Shown here: positions 1-6,425 of the stretch, one piece after another | Numbering within the stretch: position 1 is the stretch's first letter | Layout: each line of letters begins with the position of its first letter | From: Nitrospinaceae bacterium | Lineage (GTDB): Bacteria; Nitrospinota; Nitrospinia; Nitrospinales; VA-1 | Assembly (NCBI GenBank): GCA_029261675.1 | Contig: JAJDBA010000288.1 | Location: 1-8,559, forward strand | Length of the DNA: 8,559 bases | Reading direction: 5' to 3' | Position numbers and translations under genes: made by a program | Notes under the pieces: model-generated | Told to the model about the DNA's origin: nothing | Database searches by the model: none | The model's input: only the letters and a program-made list of their open reading frames with translations

Positions 1-734
1 TTAAGCGAAGAAACAGAAACTAAACCTAAGCCAATGATTGAAATCGGAGGCAAACCAGTAATATGGCATATTATGAAACTTTACTCCGTTTATGGGATCA
101 ATGACTTCATTATTTGCCTGGGTTACAAAGGATTTGTAATAAAAGAATACTTCAGTAACTACCTCTCTTGCATGCTTCGGATGTCACATTTAATCTCTCT
201 CAAAATAAGATGGATATTCATCAATACAGCGCAGAACCTTGGAAAGTCACCCTTGTGGATACAGGAGCAAAAACCATGACAGGAGGTCGCCTCAAGAGAA
301 TTAGCTCTCATCTTGATGGAAATGATTTCTGCATGACTTATGGCGATGGCCTAAGTGATGTCAACATTAATAAGTTGGTTCACTTTCATCAATCAGAAGG
401 AAAGCTGGCAACGGTGACCGCAGTATTGCCTCCTGGAAGGTTTGGAAATCTAAAATTAGATGAGCAAAGAGTGACTGGTTTTGAAGAAAAGCCCAAGGGC
501 AACGAAGGCTGGATTAATGGCGGTTTTTTCGTCCTCTCCCCTAAAGTTTTAGATTATATTGATGATGACACAACTGTCTGGGAAAAATCTCCCATGGAAC
601 AACTTGCCAGTAGTGATAACTTCACAGCCTACAAGCATCATGGTTTCTGGCAACCCATGGATACACTCCGAGAAAAGAGGCTCCTCGAGAACCTTTGGAA
701 CTCTGGAAAAGCACCTTGGAAAACATGGAAATAA
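1..734 (+). pseudogene. rfbF: Glucose-1-phosphate cytidylyltransferase, frameshifted and 5'-partial
   Basis: This enzyme makes CDP-glucose from CTP and glucose-1-phosphate, the first step of CDP-deoxysugar synthesis in the cytoplasm. The reading frame is open from base 1 with LSEET, which matches about residue 14 of known RfbF proteins, so roughly 13 codons including the nucleotide-binding GGxGTR loop lie outside the window. Frame 1 carries KPMIEIGGKP, GYKG and EYFSNY to about base 162 and then runs into a TGA at 277–279. The rest of the family sequence continues in frame 3 from about base 165 (SDVTF, VDTGAKTMTGGRLKRI, TYGDG, PPGRFG, EEKPKG, INGGFF, FWQPMDT, GKAPWKTW) to TAA 732–734. Removing two bases restores about 256 residues, against 257 in the Salmonella enzyme as I recall it. 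Identity is very secure. Whether the break is real or an assembly error cannot be told from sequence alone. The downstream rfbG start overlaps the end of this gene. Confidence 0.88.
163..168 (+). other. Frameshift site in rfbF: CTCTCT tract, probable extra CT
   Basis: Frame 1 reads TAC CTC TCT TGC and leaves the RfbF family sequence after the tyrosine at 160–162. Deleting one CT (or TC) unit gives TAC CTC TTG CAT GCT TCG GAT, or Y-L-L-H-A-S-D. That restores the family pattern Y-F-L-H-x-S-D, so a two-base gain in a short CT tract is the simplest explanation. A one-base loss would leave one extra residue and fits slightly less well. Frame 3 has a stop at 156–158, so the shift must lie between there and about base 168. 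Confidence 0.75.
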
Positions 735-1798
735 ACCCAGCCTTCTGGGCCAAAAAAAAAGTGCTGCTCACAGGGCATACAGGATTCAAAGGCAGTTGGC
801 TTACGCTATGGCTTGAGAGTTTGGGTGCCGACGTCATTGGCTATTCCTTGAAACCTCCAACCACTCCCAACTTGTTTGAGGTCGCCCAAGCTATCAGAGG
901 AATAACTTCAGTGATTGGAGATATTCGAAACCTAAAAGATCTCCGTGCTGCGATTGACTACCATGAGCCCCAAATAGTTATTCACATGGCCGCTCAATCC
1001 CTAGTCATGGAATCATATAAACATCCAGTAGAAACTTACGCAACAAATATCATGGGCACTGTAAATATATTGGAATCTACGTTTCACTCAAACTCTGTTA
1101 AGGTCTTGATCAATGTGACAAGCGATAAATGCTACAACAATAGTGAACAAGCACAAGAATATAAGGAAGATTCTCCCATGGGAGGACATGATCCATACTC
1201 CAGTAGCAAAGGCTGTTCAGAATTAGTTACTAGTGCTTATCGGAATTCGTTTTTCTCAGGCCCTACATCCAAAGTTTTCATCGCCAGTGGTCGTGCAGGA
1301 AATGTAATCGGAGGAGGCGATTGGGCAAAGAACCGACTCATTCCAGATATAATGCAAGAATTCATGGCAGATCGTCCCGCTTTCATTCGAAACCCTTCCT
1401 TTATTCGGCCATGGCAACATGTTTTGGATCCTCTCAGTGGATATCTGCTTCTTGCAGAAAAGCTATGGCTCGAAGGTGATAGTTTCGCAGAAGGTTGGAA
1501 CTTTGGACCAAACGATACAAATTCTCAACCAGTATCGTGGATTGCAAAGCGGCTTGCATATCTTTGGGGACAGGATGCCCAGTGGACAACAAGCTCCACG
1601 CCACAACCCCACGAAGCTAGCGTGCTACGACTTGACTGCTCCAAAGCCAGAACTATTCTCGGTTGGAATCCAAAATTAAACCTGGAAAAAGCTTTGGATT
1701 GGACTCACGAGTGGTATCAAGCCTACCATAGGAAAGAGGACATGCCTAAATTTACCCGCTCTCAAATATCACGTTATCAAAATATGAGGTGCACTTGA
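725..1798 (+). CDS. rfbG: CDP-glucose 4,6-dehydratase
   Basis: This extended-SDR enzyme uses tightly bound NAD+ to convert CDP-D-glucose to CDP-4-keto-6-deoxy-D-glucose, the branch-point intermediate of CDP sugars. The protein is 357 aa, the usual family length. The Rossmann motif TGHTGFKG is at residues 16–23 and HMAAQ at 87–91. The TSDK active-site motif, in which this family has Lys where dTDP-glucose dehydratases have Glu, is at 132–135. The catalytic Tyr158-x3-Lys162 pair lies in DPYSSSKG, followed by RAGNVIGGGDW (190–200), IRPWQHVLDP (227–236) and WNFGPND (258–264). I chose ATG 725 because GGA lies five bases upstream and the protein then begins just before the conserved FW-KKV segment. 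A longer TTG-started form from 695 adds residues the family lacks. The start overlaps the end of rfbF by 10 bases, which suggests coupling. An A9 run lies in codons 10–12. All catalytic residues are present. Confidence 0.95.
   Translation: MEINPAFWAKKKVLLTGHTGFKGSWLTLWLESLGADVIGYSLKPPTTPNLFEVAQAIRGITSVIGDIRNLKDLRAAIDYHEPQIVIHMAAQSLVMESYKHPVETYATNIMGTVNILESTFHSNSVKVLINVTSDKCYNNSEQAQEYKEDSPMGGHDPYSSSKGCSELVTSAYRNSFFSGPTSKVFIASGRAGNVIGGGDWAKNRLIPDIMQEFMADRPAFIRNPSFIRPWQHVLDPLSGYLLLAEKLWLEGDSFAEGWNFGPNDTNSQPVSWIAKRLAYLWGQDAQWTTSSTPQPHEASVLRLDCSKARTILGWNPKLNLEKALDWTHEWYQAYHRKEDMPKFTRSQISRYQNMRCT
752..760 (+). repeat. A9 homopolymer near the 5' end of rfbG
   Basis: Nine consecutive adenines encode three lysines (residues 10–12) only 27 bases after the rfbG start. 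Runs of this length can cause polymerase slippage on DNA or RNA, and a one-base change here would remove nearly the whole protein. The gene is in frame as read. The run may simply reflect lysine codon use before the first beta strand. Confidence 0.6.
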
Positions 1799-3027
1799 AC
1801 CTCCCGACCTGTAGATTCTGCACTGCAAAACTGATTTCGTTTTGTGACCTCGGTCAGTCCCCACTTTCCAATTCTTTTCTGGAGGAAAGTCAATTACAGA
1901 CCAAAGAAACATTCTATCCATTACATGCCTACGTATGCGAGGTCTGCCACTTGGTACAACTCGATGAGTTTGAAAGCCCGAAAAATATTTTCACCAATTA
2001 TGCATACTTTTCATCCTATTCCGAAACATGGTTAAAACATTGTCAGGAATACACAAACCAAGTAATTTCCAGGTTTAAAATTGATCACAATAAAAAGGTA
2101 ATTGAAATTGCAAGCAACGATGGATATCTTCTAAAATATTTCAAAGAAAAGGAAATTCCTGTTTTGGGAATTGAACCCGCAGAAAATGTGGCTCTGGTCG
2201 CAGAATCTTCCGGCATACCTACGGTAAAAAGTTTTTTCAATTCTGAACTTGCTCAAATTTTAAAGTCCGAGGATAAACAGGCCGATCTTTTGATTTGCAA
2301 TAATGTCCTAGCTCATGTACCCAACCTAAACAATTTTATTGCTGGATTAAAAATTCTACTTAAACCTAAGGGTGTAATCACCTTAGAGTTCCCCTCTTTA
2401 ACTAAATTAATAGAACAAAATCAGTTTGACACGATTTACCATGAACATTTTTCCTATTTTTCATTTTTAACCGCTGAAAAAATATTTTCCCATCATGGAT
2501 TAACCTTATTTGATGTAGATGAGTTAAATACCCATGGAGGCTCTTTAAGAATATACGTTAAACACCAAGAAAACACAGAAAATTCCATAAGTGAAAACGT
2601 GTCACGTGTCAAACTAATGGAAAAAAATGGAGGCATGGACAAAATAAGTTCCTACCTTAGCTTTACCAAGCAGGTAGAAGAAACAAAACGAAAACTTTAT
2701 AGTTTTTTAGCTGAAAAAAAGCAAACTGGAAAATCTATAGCAGCATATGGAGCTCCTGCCAAAGGCAACACACTTCTTAATTATTGCAATATCGGAATTG
2801 ATTTAATTGATTACACTGTAGATCTAAACCCTGAAAAGCAAGGCCGTTATCTTCCTGGAACCCATATCCCGATTTTTCACCCTGATAAAATTAAAGATAC
2901 AAAACCAGACTATCTCCTCATTTTACCGTGGAACATTAAAAATGAAATTATTGAACAAATGAAACATATTTATAAATGGGGAGGAGAGTTCATAATCCCA
3001 ATACCAACCGTAATGCTACAACAATGA
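1789..3027 (+). CDS. NDP-sugar C-methyltransferase, TylC3/TcaB9 type, zinc-binding
   Basis: This is a SAM-dependent enzyme that adds a methyl group to carbon, usually C3, of a 4-keto-6-deoxy nucleotide sugar. The 412-aa protein shows the three family modules in order. The first is an N-terminal zinc site with Cys8-x2-Cys11 and Cys50-x2-Cys53. The second is a SAM-binding Rossmann domain with the glycine-rich motif VIEIASNDGYLL (104–115) and LLICNNVLAHV (167–177). The third is a C-terminal domain with YGAPAKGNTLLNY (320–332) and DLNPEKQGRYLPGT (345–358). The YHEH motif at 217–220 matches the Tyr/Glu/His catalytic set described for TcaB9. The start is uncertain: GTG 1789 gives a 10-base overlap with rfbG, and TTG 1795, two codons later, is possible. 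Both precede the first zinc cysteines. Its place after the CDP-glucose dehydratase suggests a CDP-4-keto-6-deoxyhexose substrate. The interior is visibly more AT-rich than rfbG. Confidence 0.9.
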   Translation: MHLNLPTCRFCTAKLISFCDLGQSPLSNSFLEESQLQTKETFYPLHAYVCEVCHLVQLDEFESPKNIFTNYAYFSSYSETWLKHCQEYTNQVISRFKIDHNKKVIEIASNDGYLLKYFKEKEIPVLGIEPAENVALVAESSGIPTVKSFFNSELAQILKSEDKQADLLICNNVLAHVPNLNNFIAGLKILLKPKGVITLEFPSLTKLIEQNQFDTIYHEHFSYFSFLTAEKIFSHHGLTLFDVDELNTHGGSLRIYVKHQENTENSISENVSRVKLMEKNGGMDKISSYLSFTKQVEETKRKLYSFLAEKKQTGKSIAAYGAPAKGNTLLNYCNIGIDLIDYTVDLNPEKQGRYLPGTHIPIFHPDKIKDTKPDYLLILPWNIKNEIIEQMKHIYKWGGEFIIPIPTVMLQQ

Positions 3028-3554
3028 TTTTTAAAGAAACCAATTTGCAAGGCGCATTTGTTATAGAACCAGAAATGTTAACCGACGAGAGAGGCGCTTT
3101 CGCTCGTATATTTTGCCAAAAAGAATTTAAAAATCACGGACTGAATCCAAATATTTCCCAGTGTAGCGTTTCGCTTAATAGAAAGAAATTTACTTTAAGA
3201 GGAATGCACTTTCAAAAGGGGCCTCACGCAGAAGCTAAACTGGTTCGATGCTCCCGAGGATTCATCTATGACGTAATTGTGGATTTACGACCTAACTCTA
3301 CTACCTATATGGAATGGACTTCTATAGAAATATCTCTCGAAAACAAGAGAATGATATATGTACCCGAAGGATTTGCTCATGGGTTTCAAACCTTGGAGGA
3401 TAACACAGAGGTAATATATCAAATGTCCCAGTTTTATTCTCCAAATAACTCCAGTGGGTTCCGCTGGGATGATCCTTCCTTTAACATTGAATGGCCTACC
3501 GAACCAATAGCCATTTCACCTAAAGATCAAATTTTTCCTGACTTTACTTCATGA
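3024..3554 (+). CDS. rfbC: RmlC/RfbC-type nucleotide-4-keto-sugar epimerase
   Basis: This cupin-fold enzyme epimerises C3 and/or C5 next to the 4-keto group of a nucleotide 6-deoxyhexose. The protein is 176 aa, close to the family norm. DERGAFARIF (21–30) and LRGMHFQ (58–64) are family motifs. His62, Lys72 (in AKLVRCSRG), Tyr132 (in VIYQMSQFYSP) and Asp168 (in SPKD) sit at nearly the same positions as the catalytic His/Lys/Tyr/Asp set of dTDP-4-dehydrorhamnose 3,5-epimerase. YVPEGFAHGF (112–121) is the second cupin signature. I chose ATG 3024 because it forms an ATGA overlap with the methyltransferase stop and begins with the usual F-x-ET start. The in-frame ATG at 2976 adds 16 residues with no family match. 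In this operon the substrate is probably a CDP-linked, C-methylated 4-keto sugar rather than dTDP-4-dehydrorhamnose. In that case it may act at C5 only, like TylK. The symbol names the family, not a proven reaction. Confidence 0.88.
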   Translation: MIFKETNLQGAFVIEPEMLTDERGAFARIFCQKEFKNHGLNPNISQCSVSLNRKKFTLRGMHFQKGPHAEAKLVRCSRGFIYDVIVDLRPNSTTYMEWTSIEISLENKRMIYVPEGFAHGFQTLEDNTEVIYQMSQFYSPNNSSGFRWDDPSFNIEWPTEPIAISPKDQIFPDFTS

Positions 3555-4471
3555 AAAAAATCCTGATAACTGGAGCTTCTGGATTTATCGGAAGGCATAC
3601 GCTTACCCCCTTATTGCAAGCCGGCCACGAAGTACACGCTGTCTCATTTAAAAATAAACCAAAAAACAAAACCAGCATAAAATGGCATCAGGCTGACCTA
3701 AAAAATTCTACTCATACACAAGACCTTATAGAAAAAATCCAACCCACCCATCTACTCCATTTTGCATGGTGCGCCGAGCCGGGAAAGTTCTGGACAGACC
3801 CTGAAAATACTCAATGGGTTGAAGCTAGCTTTGATTTAATAAAATTTTTTCACGCACAAGGTGGGAAGCGAGTTGTTATTGCAGGCAGTTGCGCTGAATA
3901 CAATTGGAATAAAAGTATTTATTCTGAAAAGGGGCGCCCTGAGAAGCCAGCGACGCTTTATGGAAGATGTAAACAGGAGCTTCAAATCAAAGCCGAGTCT
4001 TTCTGTCATGAAGTCAATTTAAGCCTTTGTTGGGGACGAATATTTTTTGTTTACGGGCCTTACGAACATCCAGCGCGTCTTGTCTCCTCAATAGTTCGTT
4101 CTTTATTGAAAAATGAGCCTGCAAAATGCTCCCATGGAAAGCAAAAACGAGATCTACTTTTTGTTGAAGATGTAGCCTCTGGATTCGTATCTATTCTGGA
4201 AGATGAAATAACGGGAATTGTCAATATAGGATCAGGCGAGGGTGTCGCACTCAAGGATGTTATAAAAACCATCGGCGAGAAAATTGGACGTAGCAATTTG
4301 ATTAGGATGGGCGCCCTTCCCTCTCCCGCAAATGACCCGCCGATACTGGTAGCCGACACCAAAAGGTTAACAGAAGAAGTAGGATGGGCACCAAGGTTCG
4401 ATATCAATACGGGGCTTGACCGGACCATTCAATGGTGGAAAGGTGCACTGCAAAAATCCAACAGTATCTAA
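3551..4471 (+). CDS. NAD(P)-dependent SDR, probable 4-ketoreductase or epimerase of the CDP sugar
   Basis: This is an extended short-chain dehydrogenase/reductase of 306 aa. It has the N-terminal cofactor motif TGASGFIGRH (7–16), an active-site serine region AGSCAEY (111–117), Tyr137-x3-Lys141 in LYGRCKQEL, FVYGPYEHP (166–174), DLLFVEDVASG (201–211) and the NIGSGEGVAL segment (225–234). As the last enzyme of the cassette, after methylation and epimerisation, the most economical role is reduction of the 4-keto group to finish the CDP-sugar. Sequence alone does not separate a 4-ketoreductase from an epimerase/dehydratase. ATG 3551 overlaps the epimerase stop as ATGA and has no clear Shine-Dalgarno sequence, so translation probably depends on coupling. 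It begins ATG followed by seven adenines. No gene follows on this strand. A glycosyltransferase that would use the sugar is not in the window and may lie upstream or elsewhere. Confidence 0.85.
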   Translation: MKKILITGASGFIGRHTLTPLLQAGHEVHAVSFKNKPKNKTSIKWHQADLKNSTHTQDLIEKIQPTHLLHFAWCAEPGKFWTDPENTQWVEASFDLIKFFHAQGGKRVVIAGSCAEYNWNKSIYSEKGRPEKPATLYGRCKQELQIKAESFCHEVNLSLCWGRIFFVYGPYEHPARLVSSIVRSLLKNEPAKCSHGKQKRDLLFVEDVASGFVSILEDEITGIVNIGSGEGVALKDVIKTIGEKIGRSNLIRMGALPSPANDPPILVADTKRLTEEVGWAPRFDINTGLDRTIQWWKGALQKSNSI

Positions 4472-4484
4472 TATATTTACTTGT

Positions 4485-4509
4485 TTTTTTTCAGTAGGAC
4501 TGAGGAAAA
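4485..4509 (+). terminator. Possible stem-loop between the convergent operons
   Basis: The 38-base gap between the two convergent genes contains eight thymines and a stem-loop with an 11-base left arm (4485–4495), an AGG loop (4496–4498) and an 11-base right arm (4499–4509). The core is TCAGT/ACTGA, extended on the + transcript by two G·U and four A-U pairs. On the - transcript the two wobble pairs become mismatches, leaving only the five-pair core beside four isolated A-U pairs. Neither direction has the GC-rich stem plus trailing U-run of a textbook terminator, so it is a weak candidate for ending the + operon. It is the only non-coding structure I see here. Confidence 0.3.
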
Positions 4510-5271
4510 CTACATTTCTTCGGCGATGATAGCTTTCAACTTGGAACGCAGTCTGAAAACCGCTTTGGAGTGGATTTGCGAAACTCGGGACTCTGTAATA
4601 CCAAGAACTTCCCCGATCTCTTTCATGGTCAGTTCTTCATAATAATAAAGGGATATCATCAATCGCTCTTTTTCAGGTAGTGTATCGATGGCTTTGGCGA
4701 TGATCTCTTTCAGTTCATTCAGGCGGAGCGATGTTTGCGGATCGTTATCACCCTTACCAGCCAGACAATCTAGAAGACTTTGTTGCTCGCCGGACTCCTT
4801 GGCGATTCCTAAATCCTCCAAACTGAGAATCGGCATGCTTTTCGTTTCGTTCATGGTATTGAAAAGCTCATCCATGCTGACACCCATTTCACCGGCGACC
4901 TCATCATCTTCAGGAGGACGGCCCAACTGGTTCTGCAATTTCTGAACGACTCCATCCAACGCAGAAGCTTTCTGCCGTACCGATCGCGGAACCCAATCCA
5001 TAGACCTCAGTTCATCAAGAATAGCTCCACGCACCCTGAATTCAGCATAGGTTTTAAACTTAGCACCACGTGATGCATCGTATTTGTCAATCGCATCAAT
5101 CAAGCCGAGCACGCCGACACTGATCAAGTCATCTACTTCGATGTGCGGAGGAAGGCGCATAGCGATCCGGTTCGCAACATATTTGATCATCGGTGCGTAT
5201 TCTCTAATAACCTCTTCGCGGTTCTCTACCGAAATTTCAACCTGATTGATTGCATGTCCTTTAGTAGCCAT
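4510..5271 (-). CDS. fliA: Flagellar sigma factor, FliA/WhiG family (sigma-28)
   Basis: This RNA polymerase sigma subunit directs transcription of late flagellar genes such as flagellin, motor and chemotaxis genes. The 253-aa length is normal for FliA. Region 2 spans about residues 20–92 with YAPMIKYVANRIA, VDDLISVGVLGLIDAIDKYD and FKTYAEFRVRGAILDELR. The diagnostic DWVPRSVRQK follows at 92–101. Region 3 spans about 100–165. Region 4 spans about 195–247 and has a helix-turn-helix at 215–238 (LTMKEIGEVLG, then ITESRVSQIHSKA). The start at 5271 is preceded nine bases upstream by GAGAG (5281–5285). The gene lies 15 bases after the small membrane gene and is the last of the flagellar block, facing the sugar operon. 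No anti-sigma flgM is visible in the window. Within a FliA/WhiG/SigD family, placement next to flhF/flhG supports the flagellar role. Confidence 0.95.
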   Translation of the reverse strand: MATKGHAINQVEISVENREEVIREYAPMIKYVANRIAMRLPPHIEVDDLISVGVLGLIDAIDKYDASRGAKFKTYAEFRVRGAILDELRSMDWVPRSVRQKASALDGVVQKLQNQLGRPPEDDEVAGEMGVSMDELFNTMNETKSMPILSLEDLGIAKESGEQQSLLDCLAGKGDNDPQTSLRLNELKEIIAKAIDTLPEKERLMISLYYYEELTMKEIGEVLGITESRVSQIHSKAVFRLRSKLKAIIAEEM

Positions 5272-5280
5272 TTATATTTT

Positions 5281-5285
5281 CTCTC
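5281..5285 (-). promoter_or_regulatory. Ribosome binding site of fliA
   Basis: GAGAG on the - strand, nine bases before the fliA ATG and just after the stop of the preceding small gene. It supports the chosen start and suggests that fliA can be initiated independently within the polycistronic message. Confidence 0.5.
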
Positions 5286-5286
5286 A

Positions 5287-5538
5287 TTACGCCGTTTGAT
5301 CCAATTGAGTGCCCTTGTCTACTTCTTGATCGTCGTTATCAACCATACCTTCTTCATCTTCCTGCATCAACATCGCCCCTACTCCCCAAGCCAGCAATCC
5401 AAAAAGTATCGCCCCACCAATCCCACGAAAGATTCCCGTGAAAAATGTCGCCCCCATTAAAACACTGCCTATAGATAAAATTCCGAAGGACAGGAGACCA
5501 AACGAAGTGGCCATCTTTTGTATATTATCGGGACTCAT
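5287..5538 (-). CDS. Small two-TM membrane protein of unknown function in the flagellar operon
   Basis: I do not recognise this 83-aa protein. A short polar N-terminus (MSPDNIQKMA) is followed by two hydrophobic, glycine-rich segments at about residues 12–34 and 39–58. They are joined by a short turn containing the only arginine (GIFRG, 35–39). The tail of about 25 residues is strongly acidic, with Glu and Asp dominating 60–75. The layout fits a helical hairpin in the inner membrane; under the positive-inside rule the single Arg in the turn and the acidic tail do not fix the orientation. The start forms an ATGA overlap with the flhG stop. An in-frame TTG at 5562 would add eight residues and is less likely. 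GGAGGAG lies 15 bases before the ATG, too far for an ideal site, so translation is probably coupled to flhG. The location between flhG and fliA suggests a role in flagellar placement, sigma control or motor assembly, but no domain supports any of these. Confidence 0.75.
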   Translation of the reverse strand: MSPDNIQKMATSFGLLSFGILSIGSVLMGATFFTGIFRGIGGAILFGLLAWGVGAMLMQEDEEGMVDNDDQEVDKGTQLDQTA

Positions 5539-6398
5539 TGGGCTTGAAAAGCACTCCTCCAAAAATAGGGTTGATTGCCTTCACCCGATTTCGGTTTCTC
5601 TTTTGAAATCTTTTCGGCAAGTTCATTGATACAGCCACTGAATTTTGAAAAAGGGTAAAGTTCCAGAAAAGCTTTTTGTTGGCGAATGGCTTTCGGAACA
5701 TTCGGATCGTGTAATATATATCCCATATACTCAACAGAAACACCGCTAAGGAAGCGGTCGGTAACCGCTGTCAAATTTCTGTAAACACCTTGCGCTTCTC
5801 TTTCAGACGCAACGGAATTAACAATCAACCTGAAGTTTTTTTGAGAATGGTTGTTATGTAAAATCTTCATCAACGCATAGACATCGGTCAACGAAGTAGG
5901 CTCGGTTGTGGCAATAAGAAGAGTTTCATGGGCAGCACTGCAAAAGAAAGTCACATTAGCTGAAATACCTGCACCTGTATCGAAAATCAGAAAATCATAT
6001 CCACGGCTGACACGATCTAACTCGTCCATGAGCATCATTTTCTTTTCGGTCTCCAGTTGTGTCAGCTCTTGAAGTCCGTCACCTGCTGGCAAAACATGAA
6101 TACCTTCCGGGCCGCGCAAGATAATGTCTTCGACATTAGATTCTCCCGAAAGAACATGGCCAATATGTTTTTTGGAAGCTAAGCCTAAAAGAATATCGAT
6201 ATTGTTCAGGCCAAGATCCGCATCGACCACCAGAACTTTTTTACCTCGTTTAGACAAGGCGTAAGCAAGGTTAGCCACGATATTGGTTTTACCAACACCT
6301 CCCTTACCACTACTGACTGCTAGAACTCTCAAACCTGATTCGTCCATGTCGCTGTATGTCATTCTTTTTAAAGTAGTTGCTTGCCCGTCCAATATCAT
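5535..6398 (-). CDS. flhG: MinD-like ATPase controlling flagellar number
   Basis: FlhG (also FleN, YlxH) is a membrane-cycling ParA/MinD-family ATPase that limits flagellar number and stimulates the FlhF GTPase. The protein is 287 aa, typical for the family. The deviant Walker A motif SGKGGVGKT is at residues 30–38 with the signature lysine at 32. DADLGLNNIDILLG (59–72) carries the switch I acidic residues, and FDTGAGIS (139–146) is the Walker B/switch II region. LIVNS (191–195) is the typical nucleotide-base-contact strand. The N-terminus DGQATTLKRM (4–13) resembles the DQAxxLR activation helix of FlhG, here with Gly inserted after Asp. The start at 6398 has AAGGGA seven bases upstream, and starting later (Met13) would lose the activation helix. 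The gene follows flhF after 27 bases and its stop overlaps the next small gene as ATGA. The C-terminus (about 265–287) is polar and poorly conserved and includes a late aromatic YFWRSAF segment. Confidence 0.95.
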   Translation of the reverse strand: MILDGQATTLKRMTYSDMDESGLRVLAVSSGKGGVGKTNIVANLAYALSKRGKKVLVVDADLGLNNIDILLGLASKKHIGHVLSGESNVEDIILRGPEGIHVLPAGDGLQELTQLETEKKMMLMDELDRVSRGYDFLIFDTGAGISANVTFFCSAAHETLLIATTEPTSLTDVYALMKILHNNHSQKNFRLIVNSVASEREAQGVYRNLTAVTDRFLSGVSVEYMGYILHDPNVPKAIRQQKAFLELYPFSKFSGCINELAEKISKEKPKSGEGNQPYFWRSAFQAQ

Positions 6399-6405
6399 AT
6401 CTTAA

Positions 6406-6411
6406 TCCCTT
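6406..6411 (-). promoter_or_regulatory. Ribosome binding site of flhG
   Basis: AAGGGA on the - strand lies seven bases before ATG 6398, inside the 27-base flhF–flhG gap. It is the clearest Shine-Dalgarno site in the window and favours the long FlhG start that keeps the N-terminal FlhF-activating helix. Confidence 0.6.
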
Positions 6412-6425
6412 AATTTATCTTGAAA

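Noticed and set aside
168..734. An independent short cytidylyltransferase starting at TTG 168
   Set aside because: The start would fall in the middle of a conserved domain, and the missing N-terminal part is encoded just upstream in another frame. It is the 3' part of frameshifted rfbF.
2976..3023. ATG 2976 with nearby GGGGAGGAG as the start of the RmlC-type gene
   Set aside because: The purine-rich stretch follows the ATG rather than preceding it, and it encodes WGGE of the methyltransferase. The 16 extra residues match nothing in the epimerase family, and ATG 3024 forms a neat ATGA overlap.
4060..4428. 122-codon open frame on the - strand opposite the SDR gene
   Set aside because: No recognisable domain. 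It lies wholly within a well-supported SDR gene, so it is best read as a shadow frame.
5539..5562. TTG 5562 as the start of the small membrane protein
   Set aside because: It would place the start inside flhG and use up the GGAGGAG sequence as codons. ATG 5538 overlaps the flhG stop as ATGA, the pattern seen elsewhere in the window.
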